A stretch of DNA of 64,000 nucleotides from Salisediminibacterium halotolerans (GCF_003814815.1 NZ_RKQQ01000001.1:62001-126000), one strand, 5' to 3'; counted from the stretch's first letter, positions 1 through 13,033 are shown. Program-made: numbers and translations. The notes: generated by a model from the sequence alone, not told the origin.

Positions 1-4462
<4,462 letters not shown>

Positions 4463-4492
4463 TCTAGACGGCCTCCTTTATGAATCTCAAGT

Positions 4493-4526
4493 AAAAAAGG
4501 AGACAGGACACGAGCCCGCCTCCTTT
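4493..4526 (-). terminator. Hairpin with U-run between gapA and pgk (attenuating terminator)
   Basis: On the minus strand AAAGGAG pairs with CTCCTTT around a loop of 17 nt, followed by a run of six T. The stem is only 7 bp, so partial termination is more likely than a complete stop. It would reduce downstream pgk relative to gapA. Confidence 0.6.
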
Positions 4527-4561
4527 GTTTTCACAAACGGATAATTACTGTTTCGTGCGGC

Positions 4562-5569
4562 TTACAGACCTTTTTTAGCCATATGAGCTGCTAAGTCGAC
4601 ACAACGGGCAGAGTAGCCTGTTTCGTTGTCGTACCAAGAGATCACTTTAACCATGTTTCCTTCCATCACGAGCGTTGACTGTGCGTCAATTGTGGAAGAA
4701 TAGTTATTGCCGTTATAGTCGCTCGATACAAGCTCTTCGTCGCTGTATCCGAGGATGCCTTTCATTTCACCTTCGCTTGCTTCTTTAAGCGCTGCATTTA
4801 CCTCATCAGCTGTTACTTCTTTACCGAGTTCTGCAACAAGGTCGACAAGCGAAACGTTTGGTGTTGGAACGCGCATAGCACCGCCGGTTAATTTTCCTTC
4901 AAGTTCAGGAAGAACAAGGGAAACAGCTTTCGCAGCGCCTGTTGTTGTCGGAATGATCGACTCTGCTGCTGCACGCGCACGGCGATAGTCTTTATGAGGA
5001 GCGTCAAGAACGGCTTGGTCGTTTGTGTATGAGTGTACTGTCGTCATCATACCGCGCTTCAGACCGAATTTATCTTGCAACACTTTTGCAAATGGAGCCA
5101 GGCAGTTCGTTGTGCACGAAGCATTGGAAACAACGTCGTGTTTCGCAGGATCATAGTCGTTTTCATTGACACCCATAACAATTGTTTTATCTTCTTGCTT
5201 AGCTGGAGCTGAGATGATAACTTTTTTCGCGCCTGCTTCCAGGTGTTTCGCCGCTGCATCGCGCTGAACGAAAATGCCTGTGGATTCAATTACGACCTCT
5301 GCGCCGTACTCGCCCCACTTAAGGTTGGCAGGATCTTTTTCAGAAGTTACTGCGATTTCTTTCCCGTCTACAACGAGGTTGTCGCCTTTCGCTTCTACTT
5401 TTGCATTCAGCTTACCGTGAACGGAGTCATATTGAAGCAAGTGAGCTAACATATCTGCATCTGTCAAATCGTTAACTGCAACAACTTCTACTTCCGGATT
5501 GTTCATTGCCTCGCGAAATACGACTCGACCAATACGTCCAAATCCGTTAATACCAATCTTTGTTGCCAT
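4562..5569 (-). CDS. gapA: Glyceraldehyde-3-phosphate dehydrogenase (NAD-type, glycolytic)
   Basis: The enzyme oxidises glyceraldehyde 3-phosphate to 1,3-bisphosphoglycerate with NAD. It has 335 residues. The Rossmann start is [15 protein letters not shown] and the catalytic Cys152 lies in [12 protein letters not shown]. Its place immediately after cggR marks it as the glycolytic GapA rather than gluconeogenic GapB. AAAGGAGGAATTTTTC gives a strong ribosome site. The 142 bp gap to cggR holds a hairpin at 5623-5653. Expression is expected from the CggR-controlled promoter upstream of cggR. Confidence 0.97.
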   Translation of the reverse strand: MATKIGINGFGRIGRVVFREAMNNPEVEVVAVNDLTDADMLAHLLQYDSVHGKLNAKVEAKGDNLVVDGKEIAVTSEKDPANLKWGEYGAEVVIESTGIFVQRDAAAKHLEAGAKKVIISAPAKQEDKTIVMGVNENDYDPAKHDVVSNASCTTNCLAPFAKVLQDKFGLKRGMMTTVHSYTNDQAVLDAPHKDYRRARAAAESIIPTTTGAAKAVSLVLPELEGKLTGGAMRVPTPNVSLVDLVAELGKEVTADEVNAALKEASEGEMKGILGYSDEELVSSDYNGNNYSSTIDAQSTLVMEGNMVKVISWYDNETGYSARCVDLAAHMAKKGL

Positions 5570-5622
5570 GAAAAATTCCTCCTTTAAAATAGTGAACCTA
5601 TTATATCTTCAAAGAGCGCGCG

Positions 5623-5653
5623 CTGTTCTGCAAATGATTACACAACAAAACAG
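5623..5653 (-). other. Stem-loop in the cggR-gapA intercistronic region (possible mRNA processing or stabiliser element)
   Basis: On the minus strand CTGTTTTG pairs with CAGAACAG (one G-U pair) over a 15 nt loop, about 55 nt upstream of gapA. In B. subtilis the cggR-gapA transcript is known to be cut near the end of cggR, leaving a stable gapA mRNA with a 5' hairpin. Whether this hairpin plays that role here is inference. Confidence 0.4.
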
Positions 5654-5711
5654 GCAATGCTCTTGAATGCACATTTATCCTTACTAATTTCACTTATACT
5701 GATTTTTAAAC

Positions 5712-6737
5712 TTACAATTTCATTAAGATTTCTTTCGCTGCCCCTTCATCTGTGATCAATATACGATTAGGGCTTTGTTTCATGTACGCCGTGATCGCTT
5801 CGGATTTCGAAGCACCGCCGGCAACGGCGATAACCGTCGGGATACGCTCTAAATCTTCCAGCTGCAGACCGATCGTCAGCACCTTATGGACAATTTCACC
5901 TGAACGGTCAAAATAATAACCGAAAGCTTCAGCAACTGCTTCGTTTTTCGTCAGTTTTTCCATGACGCTTTCCTCGGCATTCCTGCGTTCAGCCATCGTC
6001 ATTGCTTCGCCGATGCCGTGAACAACCATCGTCGCAGCTCGGATCTGCTCGAGAATGCTCTTAATCGCCGGATCATGAATCAACGACGCGTAAGCTTCTT
6101 TGCTTAACTGATCCGGTACATGCAAGAGGCGGTAATTGCCTTGGGCTTTGCGGGCCATCGTTGCACAAATCGTGTTCGCCTGATTCTCAACTTGTTCTCC
6201 CAGCCCTCCGCGCGCCGGCACAAACAGTGTTTCTTTTAAACTCGCGTCAGGGATCAGCATGTCGGCTACATTGGCGATCGAACGTCCGCCGGTGACGGCA
6301 ATGACGTTATTTTCCGGCAATAAATTGTTTTTCATGACCTGAAAAGCAGCTCGCCCCATTTCTTTTTGTACCCAGGGGGTTTCATCGCTGTCGCCGGGAC
6401 AAATATGAACTTCTCTCACACCGAGCTTTTCGACTAAATCTTCTTCCAGCGAACGGATATCAAAGACTTCCTTCATCACGATCTCGAGCTGTTCAAGAAC
6501 ACTTTGACCTTCCGCACTGAGGATCATCCCGGTTTGCTGGAATTCAACAAGCCCTTGTTTTTTTAAAAAGGTAACTTCGCTGCGGAGAACACGCTCGGAC
6601 ATATCCAAGTTGATCGAGAGCGCACGGCGGCCGATCGGCTGCATAAGCCGGATGAACCGTAAAATCCGATAACGCGTTTCCATCACTTCCATTAAGTCCG
6701 GCAACAATTTTTTTTGCACATCCAATACCATGTTCAT
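5712..6737 (-). CDS. cggR: Central glycolytic genes regulator CggR (SorC family repressor)
   Basis: CggR represses the gapA operon and is released by fructose 1,6-bisphosphate. The 341-residue protein has an N-terminal winged helix-turn-helix (about residues 20-75, with PIGRRALSINLDMSERVLR) and a C-terminal SorC-type sugar-phosphate domain (GGRSIANVADM, ARGGLGE, AVAGGASKSEA). The frame extends to 6866, but ATG 6735-6737 is preceded by AAAGGAG at good spacing and gives the family N-terminus, with QKKLLPDL following. A matching operator lies 34 bp upstream. It is the first gene of the glycolytic operon. Confidence 0.94.
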   Translation of the reverse strand: MNMVLDVQKKLLPDLMEVMETRYRILRFIRLMQPIGRRALSINLDMSERVLRSEVTFLKKQGLVEFQQTGMILSAEGQSVLEQLEIVMKEVFDIRSLEEDLVEKLGVREVHICPGDSDETPWVQKEMGRAAFQVMKNNLLPENNVIAVTGGRSIANVADMLIPDASLKETLFVPARGGLGEQVENQANTICATMARKAQGNYRLLHVPDQLSKEAYASLIHDPAIKSILEQIRAATMVVHGIGEAMTMAERRNAEESVMEKLTKNEAVAEAFGYYFDRSGEIVHKVLTIGLQLEDLERIPTVIAVAGGASKSEAITAYMKQSPNRILITDEGAAKEILMKL

Positions 6738-6770
6738 GTGTGATGCTCCTTTGTGCACGGGCTTAAACGG

Positions 6771-6806
6771 GTCAATAAGCGTCCCTCTTAGGCACTTTCC
6801 GTCCCG
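6771..6806 (-). promoter_or_regulatory. CggR operator (tandem direct repeat)
   Basis: On the minus strand the site reads CGGGAC-N6-TGCC-N4-AGGGAC-N6-TGAC. The known B. subtilis CggR operator, from memory, is CGGGAC-N6-TGTC-N4-CGGGAC-N6-TGTC; spacing is identical and 17 of 20 defined bases match. It lies downstream of the predicted promoter, so bound CggR would act as a roadblock. Confidence 0.85.
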
Positions 6807-6871
6807 CCAAACGAAAAAAAAGAACCTGCCGATGTAAAATCTCGGGGGAAGTGTGCGAACCTTCATTTCCT

Positions 6872-6900
6872 ATAATAGCAAGGAAACTGCCAACAATCAA
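6872..6900 (-). promoter_or_regulatory. SigA promoter for cggR-gapA operon
   Basis: TTGATT (6895-6900) and TATTAT (6872-6877) are separated by 17 bp on the minus strand. The transcript would start about 130 nt before cggR and carry the CggR operator in its leader. Confidence 0.65.
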
Positions 6901-6922
6901 TTAAAAATATGTGAACATTTTG

Positions 6923-7162
6923 TCAGGAAGAGAGCGACGCGGCAATTTCCCCGTAGCTTACCGCGCCCTCCGCCAGTACGATTCCGTCATTTGCTGCAAC
7001 AACCGGAATTCTCAGCTGAAATCTCTCAATCAGCTCATCACTCTCCCCGATGTCAATACGGTGAACACGGGTTATCAGCTGCTCTGACTGCAGCATGTTC
7101 AAAACTGTTTCGGCTTGTTCGCATAGTGAACAATTTTCCTTTGTATAAAAGTGAACCTCCAT
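6923..7162 (-). CDS. Small glutaredoxin/thioredoxin-fold protein
   Basis: A 79-residue protein, beginning MEVHFYTKENCSLCEQA. The CSLC is a CxxC redox motif at about residues 11-14 in the position expected for a glutaredoxin-like fold, and RIPVVAA supplies the cis-Pro strand. It is likely a cytoplasmic thiol-disulfide protein; partner unknown. The frame extends to 7261, but AGGAGG six bases before ATG 7160-7162 fixes the start. The ribosome site overlaps the stop of rpoN (10 bp gap), so the two genes are co-transcribed. Confidence 0.8.
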   Translation of the reverse strand: MEVHFYTKENCSLCEQAETVLNMLQSEQLITRVHRIDIGESDELIERFQLRIPVVAANDGIVLAEGAVSYGEIAASLSS

Positions 7163-7172
7163 TTTTTCCTCC

Positions 7173-8519
7173 TTAGCTGTAGCGCTTTCGTTTCGATGAG
7201 GACGGGATATGCATCTCTTCCCGGTACTTCGCGACCGTCCGGCGGGAAACATCGATGGCATGCGCGTCTTTTAACAGTTCGGCAATTTTTTGATCTGACA
7301 GCGGTTTTTGTTTTTCTTCCTGTTCAATCATTTTTTTAACGTAGATTTTTACCCGCTCCGATGCGTTGGCGCCGGATTGGCGATCGCCGACCGATGAATT
7401 GAAAAAATACTTTAATTCAAACAGTCCGCGCGGCGTTTGCACATATTTATTCGTTGTCGCCCGCGAAACGGTCGATTCATGCACTTCAGTCTCTTCCGCG
7501 ATTGCTTTTAATGTCAGCGGGTTTAAGCGTTCCGGGCCGTACAGAAAAAAATCGTATTGATGCCGGACAATCGCTTCGGTCACCTTGATAATCGTTTGCC
7601 GGCGCTGTTCGATACTGTTTTGGATCCATAAAAACTGCTCGTACTTTTTCTTCATATATGCTTCGACAGCGCCGTTATCATACTTTAAAAGCTTTTCGTA
7701 ATCCCGGTTCATATACATCTTCGGAATATTGTCATCGGTCATTTTGACATGAAACTCATCGCCGACGCGAATAACATGGACGTCCGGCACGACGTAACGG
7801 GCCGTATTTTGCTGAAAAACGGCTCCCGGTTTCGGGTAGAGGGTGGCGATAAAGTCGGCAAGAGCCTGGACCTCTTCGGTTCGGATCGCTTCTTCTTTAG
7901 CGATTCGTTTATATTGCTTCGCAGCGAGAAGTTCGAAATGGTGAGAAACGATCCGTTCTGCTAACGGATCCCGCGTTCCCATCATTTCCAGCTGAATCAA
8001 AAGGCATTCTTGCAGGGAGCGGGCGCCTACTCCATGCGGCTCTAAAGATTGCAAAAGCTCTAAAGCGGATGACACAACAGAAACGTCTTCGTTCAATTCG
8101 GCAGCCAATTCTTCGTCCGATTGAGTAAGATAGCCGTTTTCATCGGTCGACAAGACGATATAACTGATGACCTTGCGGATATCCTCCGAAACATGAAGCA
8201 GCCGTATTTGGTTTAACAGCGCATCCTGCAAGGTTTCCTGCTGATCGCCGATTTGATCAAATTCAGCTTCGTCCCCTTCTGCATTTGTCCGGATCTGCCG
8301 ATCATAAAATGGTTCCTCGCGGTTGACGGATTCGCGGACAAGCTCTTCGGACTCGTCGCGTTCTGCCAATTCAATGAGCGGGTTTTCTAATTGCTGCTCA
8401 TGTAAATATTGTTCCAAATCCAAAGCAGAATATTGTAAAATCGTAATCGCTTGACGCAGCTCATTTGTCATCACAAGCTTCATCGACTGCTGCTGATATA
8501 AACCGAAATCCATGTTCAT
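7173..8519 (-). CDS. rpoN: RNA polymerase sigma-54 factor
   Basis: RpoN (SigL in Bacillus) directs polymerase to -24/-12 promoters and needs an AAA+ activator. The 448-residue protein has region I at the N-terminus (Gln/Leu-rich, MKLVMTNELRQAI), an acidic region II (about 55-95), the core-binding domain, and near the C-terminus the RpoN box VSRRTVAKYRE. Start ATG 8517-8519 has AGGAGG at 8 nt; a second ATG two codons later is also possible. No sigma-54 activator is present in this window. Confidence 0.96.
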   Translation of the reverse strand: MNMDFGLYQQQSMKLVMTNELRQAITILQYSALDLEQYLHEQQLENPLIELAERDESEELVRESVNREEPFYDRQIRTNAEGDEAEFDQIGDQQETLQDALLNQIRLLHVSEDIRKVISYIVLSTDENGYLTQSDEELAAELNEDVSVVSSALELLQSLEPHGVGARSLQECLLIQLEMMGTRDPLAERIVSHHFELLAAKQYKRIAKEEAIRTEEVQALADFIATLYPKPGAVFQQNTARYVVPDVHVIRVGDEFHVKMTDDNIPKMYMNRDYEKLLKYDNGAVEAYMKKKYEQFLWIQNSIEQRRQTIIKVTEAIVRHQYDFFLYGPERLNPLTLKAIAEETEVHESTVSRATTNKYVQTPRGLFELKYFFNSSVGDRQSGANASERVKIYVKKMIEQEEKQKPLSDQKIAELLKDAHAIDVSRRTVAKYREEMHIPSSSKRKRYS

Positions 8520-8565
8520 CGGTGAAGCCTCCTATCGGTTTCAGGTCGTCGATTTCGTTAATTTT

Positions 8566-8596
8566 ATTATACATCACCTGCATGAGGTTTTGTCGA
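8566..8596 (-). promoter_or_regulatory. Weak candidate promoter for rpoN
   Basis: A perfect TATAAT (8566-8571) is preceded by TCGACA (8591-8596) with a long 19 bp spacer on the minus strand. The spacing is not ideal. Nothing else clear was seen between rpoN and the clpP control region. Confidence 0.35.
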
Positions 8597-8696
8597 GAAG
8601 AGATTGTTTTGCAAATGACGTTTAAAAGCTTGGGCGCCCGGAAATAGGGTCACAGCATCAGCTGTAAAACGTTATGAATGTTCGCAAACCAATTTA

Positions 8697-8713
8697 TTTG
8701 ACCTTCATTGACC
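8697..8713 (+). promoter_or_regulatory. CtsR operator upstream of clpP
   Basis: TTTGACC-TTC-ATTGACC is a tandem heptad repeat; the CtsR consensus in this orientation, from memory, is TTTGACY-NTN-TTTGACY, so one base differs. It overlaps the predicted -35 region, as expected for a heat-shock repressor site. Confidence 0.85.
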
Positions 8714-8727
8714 TTTGAGGTTATCAT
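8698..8727 (+). promoter_or_regulatory. SigA promoter for clpP
   Basis: TTGACC (8698-8703) and TATCAT (8722-8727) with an 18 bp spacer. The -35 lies inside the CtsR box, so CtsR binding would block polymerase. Confidence 0.55.
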
Positions 8728-8791
8728 TAGACCTGTACGGAAGATAAGCAAGTAGTATATACTTAACAGAAAATGAAGGAGGAATAAACAA

Positions 8792-9376
8792 ATGAACCTA
8801 ATCCCTACGGTCATTGAACAAACGAACCAAGGTGAAAGAGCTTATGACATTTATTCAAGGCTTTTGAAAGACCGCATTATTATGCTCGGCACGCCGATTG
8901 ATGACAACGTCGCCAATTCGATCGTTGCTCAATTGCTTTTCTTGGCTGCGGACGATCCGGATAAAGATATTTCTTTATACATTAACTCACCGGGTGGATC
9001 GATTTCAGCCGGCATGGCTATTTACGATACGATGCAGTTTATTAAGCCTGAAGTGCAAACAATTTGTACCGGCATGGCCGCATCGATGGGAGCATTCTTA
9101 TTGACCGCCGGCAAACAAGGCAAGCGCTATGCCTTGCCGAACAGCGAAGTGATGATTCACCAACCGCTCGGCGGCGCCCAGGGACAAGCGTCCGATATTG
9201 AAATTCACGCGAAACGGATCGTTGAAATGAAAGAAAAACTTAACCAGATTCTCGCTGAGCGCACCGGCCAGGATATTGAGAAGGTCCGCATCGACACAGA
9301 CCGCGACAATTTCATGAGCGCTGCAGATGCGAAAGAATACGGCATTATTGACGAAGTGATGACAAAAAACAGCTAA
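8792..9376 (+). CDS. clpP: ATP-dependent Clp protease proteolytic subunit
   Basis: ClpP is the serine peptidase chamber that pairs with ClpC, ClpX or ClpE. It has 194 residues. Catalytic Ser98 is in GMAASMGA, His123 in [10 protein letters not shown], and the Asp is in the DRDNFMSA segment near residue 172. A GAAGGAGGAATAAACA ribosome site precedes the ATG. The gene is monocistronic on the plus strand; a CtsR box controls it. Its terminator hairpin is followed at once by the inserted element at 9429. Confidence 0.98.
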   Translation: MNLIPTVIEQTNQGERAYDIYSRLLKDRIIMLGTPIDDNVANSIVAQLLFLAADDPDKDISLYINSPGGSISAGMAIYDTMQFIKPEVQTICTGMAASMGAFLLTAGKQGKRYALPNSEVMIHQPLGGAQGQASDIEIHAKRIVEMKEKLNQILAERTGQDIEKVRIDTDRDNFMSAADAKEYGIIDEVMTKNS

Positions 9377-9393
9377 AATGTCGGCACGGACGA

Positions 9394-9427
9394 AAAACGC
9401 CCGGTATCATAACGATACCGGGCGTTT
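9394..9427 (+). terminator. clpP terminator hairpin, left copy of a duplicated hairpin
   Basis: A 14 bp perfect stem (9395-9408 with 9414-9427, loop of 5). It is followed by C and then the end of the inserted element rather than by a U-run. The same 34 bp occurs at 9794-9827 with a single change (G9420 versus A9820). Confidence 0.85.
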
Positions 9428-9428
9428 C

Positions 9429-9793
9429 AGACTGTAGACAAACTATATTTTGATGTCAGCCATGAATCCACTAACCTCCGCTTGCCCCGGGCAAGGACTC
9501 AGCTAGTATTCGGCGGCCTGAGACCGCCGAATACGGATCTTCGTCTCTTGCTTTCCCGGAGGCGTCGGAGGAGTGAATGCATGGCTTCTTTTTTTATAAA
9601 TACACTCTATTCAAAAAAGGAGGATGACCCAGCATCCCGGCTTTCTCCTGCGGGATAGCGAGACAGGCGAGACCCTGCAGGGCGTCTGCCCGAAGCGGCT
9701 CGGCGCTCGCCCGCGGAAAGAAGCCGAACGATGCGTCGTCATCCGTTCCTTTTAACATGACATCTAACGATGTCATGACTTTGTTAACACTCT
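9429..9793. mobile_element. Non-autonomous terminator-associated element, copy A (365 bp)
   Basis: The ends are imperfect inverted repeats: AGACTGTAGACAAACT on the left, and AGAGTGTTAACAAAGT read inward from the right (12 of 16 match). The interior is nearly identical to 43840-44260 in the opposite strand orientation. It contains nested inverted repeats: an outer pair around AGCCATGAATCCACT and its near-complement ending GCATGGCT, inner hairpins CTTGCCCCGGGCAAG and ATTCGGCGG/CCGCCGAAT, a second fold bounded by GGATGAC and GTCATCC, and a hairpin CATGACATC/GATGTCATG at the right end. No transposase is encoded. A 60-residue open frame on the minus strand (9594-9776) is probably chance. The clpP/crh terminator hairpin flanks both sides. 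I interpret it as a MITE-like element mobilised in trans. Confidence 0.8.
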
Positions 9794-9830
9794 AAAACGC
9801 CCGGTATCATAACGATACCAGGCGTTTTCT
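9794..9830. terminator. Right copy of duplicated clpP/crh terminator hairpin
   Basis: A hairpin nearly identical to 9394-9427, followed on the plus strand by TTTTCTTATT, the U-run missing from the left copy. It also lies at the 3' end of crh on the minus strand, so the ancestral sequence was probably a bidirectional terminator between convergent clpP and crh. Confidence 0.85.
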
Positions 9831-10087
9831 TATTCATCCCGTTCGACAAATGCTGTCAGTGCGGCAAGAGCTTCTTCTGCGTCTGCACCGTCTGCTTTTA
9901 ATGTTATTTCTTTATCAGCGCTCACCGCCAAGCTCATTAACCCCATAATACTTTTCGCATTTACATTTTTGCCGTCCATAGCAATAAAAATATCTGCGTT
10001 GAATTTGTTCGCTTCTTGAACAAACAGAGCTGCGGGCCTCGCCTGCAAACCTGATTTGCGTTTGACGGTTACTTTTTTTTCGATCAT
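9830..10087 (-). CDS. crh: Crh, HPr-like catabolite repression protein
   Basis: Crh is an HPr paralogue that carries only the regulatory Ser phosphorylation and acts as a CcpA corepressor. The 85-residue protein has GLQARPAALF, with Gln15 where HPr has the PEP-phosphorylated His15, and Ser46 in NAKSIMGLMSL, the HPr kinase target. It therefore cannot function in sugar phosphotransfer. It follows whiA, as in the B. subtilis rapZ-glmR-whiA-crh order. Its kinase (hprK) and the linked pyrophosphatase (ppaX) are also in this window. Confidence 0.95.
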   Translation of the reverse strand: MIEKKVTVKRKSGLQARPAALFVQEANKFNADIFIAMDGKNVNAKSIMGLMSLAVSADKEITLKADGADAEEALAALTAFVERDE

Positions 10088-10141
10088 TGCTTCCTGCCTC
10101 CTCCTCTAGACTGCTTTCTAAACGCTTACATAACTTTTTGT

Positions 10142-10172
10142 AAAAAGGGCAGGGTTAAACGTTTTTCCCTGC
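10142..10172 (-). terminator. Short hairpin with U-run between whiA and crh
   Basis: On the minus strand GCAGGG pairs with CCCTGC over a 12 nt loop, followed by CCTTTTT. The 5' arm overlaps the last codons of whiA. A 6 bp stem suggests partial termination before crh. Confidence 0.5.
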
Positions 10173-11093
10173 GCGCAATTTTTCGGCAAATTCTTCGATT
10201 TTCCTCATCCGGTGATTAATACCTGATTTACTTACTTTCTCTTCCATCATATCGCCTAGTTCTTTCAATGTCACGTCTTGATGTTCAATTCGTAATTTCG
10301 CCATTTCCTGTAAGCGTTCCGGTAAAGCATCCAGACCTGCCTCATTTTGAATCAAACGAATATTTTCAACTTGCCGCATCGCAGCGCCGACGGTTTTATT
10401 CAAATTTGCCGTTTCGCAGTTCACAAGCCGATTTACAGAGTTTCTCATATCTTTCATGATCCGGACATCTTCAAATTTAAACAGCGCTTGATGGGCCCCG
10501 ATGATGTTCAAAAATTCGCTGATTTTTTCGCCTTCTTTTAAATAAAGAATAAACCCTTTCTTCCGTTCGATCATTTTCGCGCCAAGCTCGAATTCATTCA
10601 TCAAACGCTGCAGCGACTGATTGTGCTCTTGATAAAACGAAAAAATTTCCAAGTGGTACGAGGAAGTCTCCGGATGATTGAGCGATCCGCCGGCCAAGAA
10701 GGCCCCGCGCAAATAGGCGCGTTTACAGCAATCTTTTTCGATCAAGGAAGCATCAATTTCCCGTGTGAACGCAAACGTATCGGTGACGATTTTTAACGGC
10801 ACTAACACTTCGCGTGCTTGATTTGTCAAACGGACGACATAAACATTATTTTTTTTCAGGCGCATTTTCTTCCGGACTAATAACTCAACGTGGACGTCAA
10901 ACAACGATTTCAACAGTGTATAGATTCGCCGGGCAATCGCAGCGTTCTCCGTTTGCACATCTAAAGACAGCTTCATGTTGTTGAGGTTAACCGACCCGTT
11001 CATGCGGATTAGGGCTGCTAATTCTGCCTTCGCACAGCACTCTTCGTTCTCGAGCTGGGTCAATTCTTTTTTTGTCATCGATGCAAACGACAC
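10155..11093 (-). CDS. whiA: DNA-binding protein WhiA
   Basis: WhiA combines an N-terminal LAGLIDADG-like homing-endonuclease fold without nuclease function and a C-terminal helix-turn-helix; it influences cell division and chromosome segregation in Firmicutes. I place the start at GTG 11091-11093 ([11 protein letters not shown]), seven bases after GGAGGT, giving 312 residues; a TTG at 11108 is the other candidate. [11 protein letters not shown] marks the LAGLIDADG region and [27 protein letters not shown] the helix-turn-helix. It lies 46 bp after glmR in the rapZ operon. Confidence 0.93.
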   Translation of the reverse strand: MSFASMTKKELTQLENEECCAKAELAALIRMNGSVNLNNMKLSLDVQTENAAIARRIYTLLKSLFDVHVELLVRKKMRLKKNNVYVVRLTNQAREVLVPLKIVTDTFAFTREIDASLIEKDCCKRAYLRGAFLAGGSLNHPETSSYHLEIFSFYQEHNQSLQRLMNEFELGAKMIERKKGFILYLKEGEKISEFLNIIGAHQALFKFEDVRIMKDMRNSVNRLVNCETANLNKTVGAAMRQVENIRLIQNEAGLDALPERLQEMAKLRIEHQDVTLKELGDMMEEKVSKSGINHRMRKIEEFAEKLRAGKNV

Positions 11094-11139
11094 CTGTCTC
11101 ACCTCCAAGCCTTGATATTATGACAGATGACTGCTGCTG

Positions 11140-12084
11140 TTACAATAAAGTTAACAAGCGCTCCGACAATTTCTTCGCATCATGGCGGAGAACTTCATTT
11201 GAAAAAAGAAGCAATTCATCCTCAATGAGGTCAATATTCATATCGCGCAATTTGGCCGCATCCGGTGTGACCGGCTTTGCTCCTTCATGCTCATAACGTT
11301 CTTTATAAGACAGCGGGATCGTTTGTGTGTTCATGATAACCGCATCGACAAGCCGGTATTGTGCGTGTTCATTGATCGCGCTGATGTGATCTGAAACACA
11401 ATACCCGTCGGTCTCACCGGGCTGGGTCATGACATTGCAAATATACACACGATTCGCCGCCGTTTGTTTAAGCGCATCGCCGATTCCCGGAACGAGCAGG
11501 TTCGGAATCACGCTCGTATATAAACTTCCCGGTCCGAGAATAACTAAATCCGCTTCTTTGATCGCTTCCAGTGCTTCCGGCATCGCTTCGCAATCTTCAG
11601 GTTCTAAAAAAACCCTCTTAATCGGTTTACCGGCCCGCGGTATCATCGATTCACCTTTCCCGTAAGAACCGTCCTTGTATTCCGCGTGGAGCGTCAAGTG
11701 GTGATTTGATGCCGGAATCACGCGGCCTTTTACGTTTAACACCCGGCTGACTTCTTTCACACCGCGGGAAAAATCGCCCATGACCGAACTCATTCCGGCG
11801 AGCAGCAAGTTCCCGAGTGAGTGGCCGCTTAGACCTGTGCCGTTTTCAAAACGGTGCTGAAACAGCTCTTCGACGAGCGGTTCGACTTCAGACAAAGCAA
11901 CAAGGACGTTGCGAATGTCGCCCGGCGGCGGTATATCCAATTCTTCACGCAAACGCCCGGAACTTCCACCGTCGTCTGCGACGGTCACGATCGCCGAAAT
12001 ATCAACGGGAAAATGTTTCAGTCCTTTTAATAAAACGGATAACCCCGTTCCGCCGCCGATTACGGTTATTTTCGCTCGTCTCAT
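11140..12084 (-). CDS. glmR: Gluconeogenesis factor GlmR (YvcK/CofD-like)
   Basis: GlmR binds UDP-GlcNAc and adjusts carbon flow into peptidoglycan precursors; it is needed for growth on gluconeogenic carbon. The 314-residue protein has the CofD-like nucleotide fold with [16 protein letters not shown] at the N-terminus, [13 protein letters not shown], and [11 protein letters not shown]. It overlaps rapZ by 4 bp (ATGA) and precedes whiA, the conserved order. Confidence 0.95.
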   Translation of the reverse strand: MRRAKITVIGGGTGLSVLLKGLKHFPVDISAIVTVADDGGSSGRLREELDIPPPGDIRNVLVALSEVEPLVEELFQHRFENGTGLSGHSLGNLLLAGMSSVMGDFSRGVKEVSRVLNVKGRVIPASNHHLTLHAEYKDGSYGKGESMIPRAGKPIKRVFLEPEDCEAMPEALEAIKEADLVILGPGSLYTSVIPNLLVPGIGDALKQTAANRVYICNVMTQPGETDGYCVSDHISAINEHAQYRLVDAVIMNTQTIPLSYKERYEHEGAKPVTPDAAKLRDMNIDLIEDELLLFSNEVLRHDAKKLSERLLTLL

Positions 12085-12980
12085 GGGTTGGAACGCCCCT
12101 TTTCAATATCGCGGTGAGTAACATATGCCGGATAATTCAACTCATCGATTTTTAAGCGGAAATATTCTGCCAAGGTGACCGAGCGGTGTTTTCCGCCTGT
12201 GCAGCCGATCGCAATCACGAGCTGCTGTTTACCTTCGCGTTCGTAATGCGGCAGCATATACGCGAGGAGATCGAACAGTTTATCGTTGAATTGCTGCGTT
12301 TCATTCCATTTTAAAACATAGTGATAAACCTCTTCATCAAGGCCGGTTTTCGGCCGCATCTCATCGATATAATGCGGGTTCGGCAAAAATCTGACATCAA
12401 AAACAAGATCCGCATCGATCGGAATGCCGTGTTTGAAACCAAAAGACAGCAGCTGAACGGAAAACACATCCCGCGTTTCCCGGGTGAATTCCGTTAATAT
12501 CCGTTCGCGAAGCTGGAGCGGTTTCAAATCGGTCGTATCAATAATCGTCTGCGCCTGCCCTTTCATATGATTTAACATATCCCTCTCGGCCTGAATGCCG
12601 TCGAGCGGACCGGACCCTTCTGCCAGCGGATGATTGCGGCGCGTTTCTTTATACCTTTTTACGAGCGTTGCATCACTCGCATCTAAAAATAAAATTCTCG
12701 GCGTAACAAGCGTTTGACCGGATAATAAATCAATCGCGTCAAACAGCTGATCAAAAAACTCCCGCGCCCGCAAATCAATGACAAGCGCAACTTTATTCAT
12801 TTTTCCGGCTGACCCTTCAACCAAATCAATAAATTTCGGAATCAGCGCCGGCGGCAGATTATCGATACAAAAATACCCCATGTCTTCAAAACTTTGTACG
12901 GCGACGGTCTTGCCTGCGCCGGACATGCCGGTAATTATGACTAGTTCAAGCGGCTGAGCCGTGTTCGATTCTTCGTTCAT
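12081..12980 (-). CDS. rapZ: RNase adapter protein RapZ (YvcJ), P-loop nucleotide-binding
   Basis: A 299-residue P-loop protein with Walker A GMSGAGKT near the N-terminus, [10 protein letters not shown], and the C-terminal [10 protein letters not shown] motif typical of RapZ. In E. coli it controls glmS through small RNAs; the Bacillus homologue YvcJ has GTPase activity and its role differs. The frame reaches 12998, but ATG 12978-12980 (MNEESN) has AAAGGGGA at good spacing while the upstream ATG has none. First gene of the rapZ-glmR-whiA-crh operon. Confidence 0.92.
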   Translation of the reverse strand: MNEESNTAQPLELVIITGMSGAGKTVAVQSFEDMGYFCIDNLPPALIPKFIDLVEGSAGKMNKVALVIDLRAREFFDQLFDAIDLLSGQTLVTPRILFLDASDATLVKRYKETRRNHPLAEGSGPLDGIQAERDMLNHMKGQAQTIIDTTDLKPLQLRERILTEFTRETRDVFSVQLLSFGFKHGIPIDADLVFDVRFLPNPHYIDEMRPKTGLDEEVYHYVLKWNETQQFNDKLFDLLAYMLPHYEREGKQQLVIAIGCTGGKHRSVTLAEYFRLKIDELNYPAYVTHRDIEKGRSNP

Positions 12981-13033
12981 TCCGATGTCCCCTTTCATGA
13001 TGCAAATGAATGCCGGGTATGATTGTAAATTTA

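Noticed and set aside
6738-6866. N-terminal extension of CggR by 43 residues
   Set aside because: It would cover the CggR operator and has no ribosome site; family proteins start at the ATG at 6737.
9594-9776. 60-residue open frame in element copy A, similar to a 73-residue frame in copy B (43857-44078)
   Set aside because: No ribosome site, and conservation is explained by the nucleotide repeat. The protein has no recognisable fold and the 57 bp indel changes it internally.
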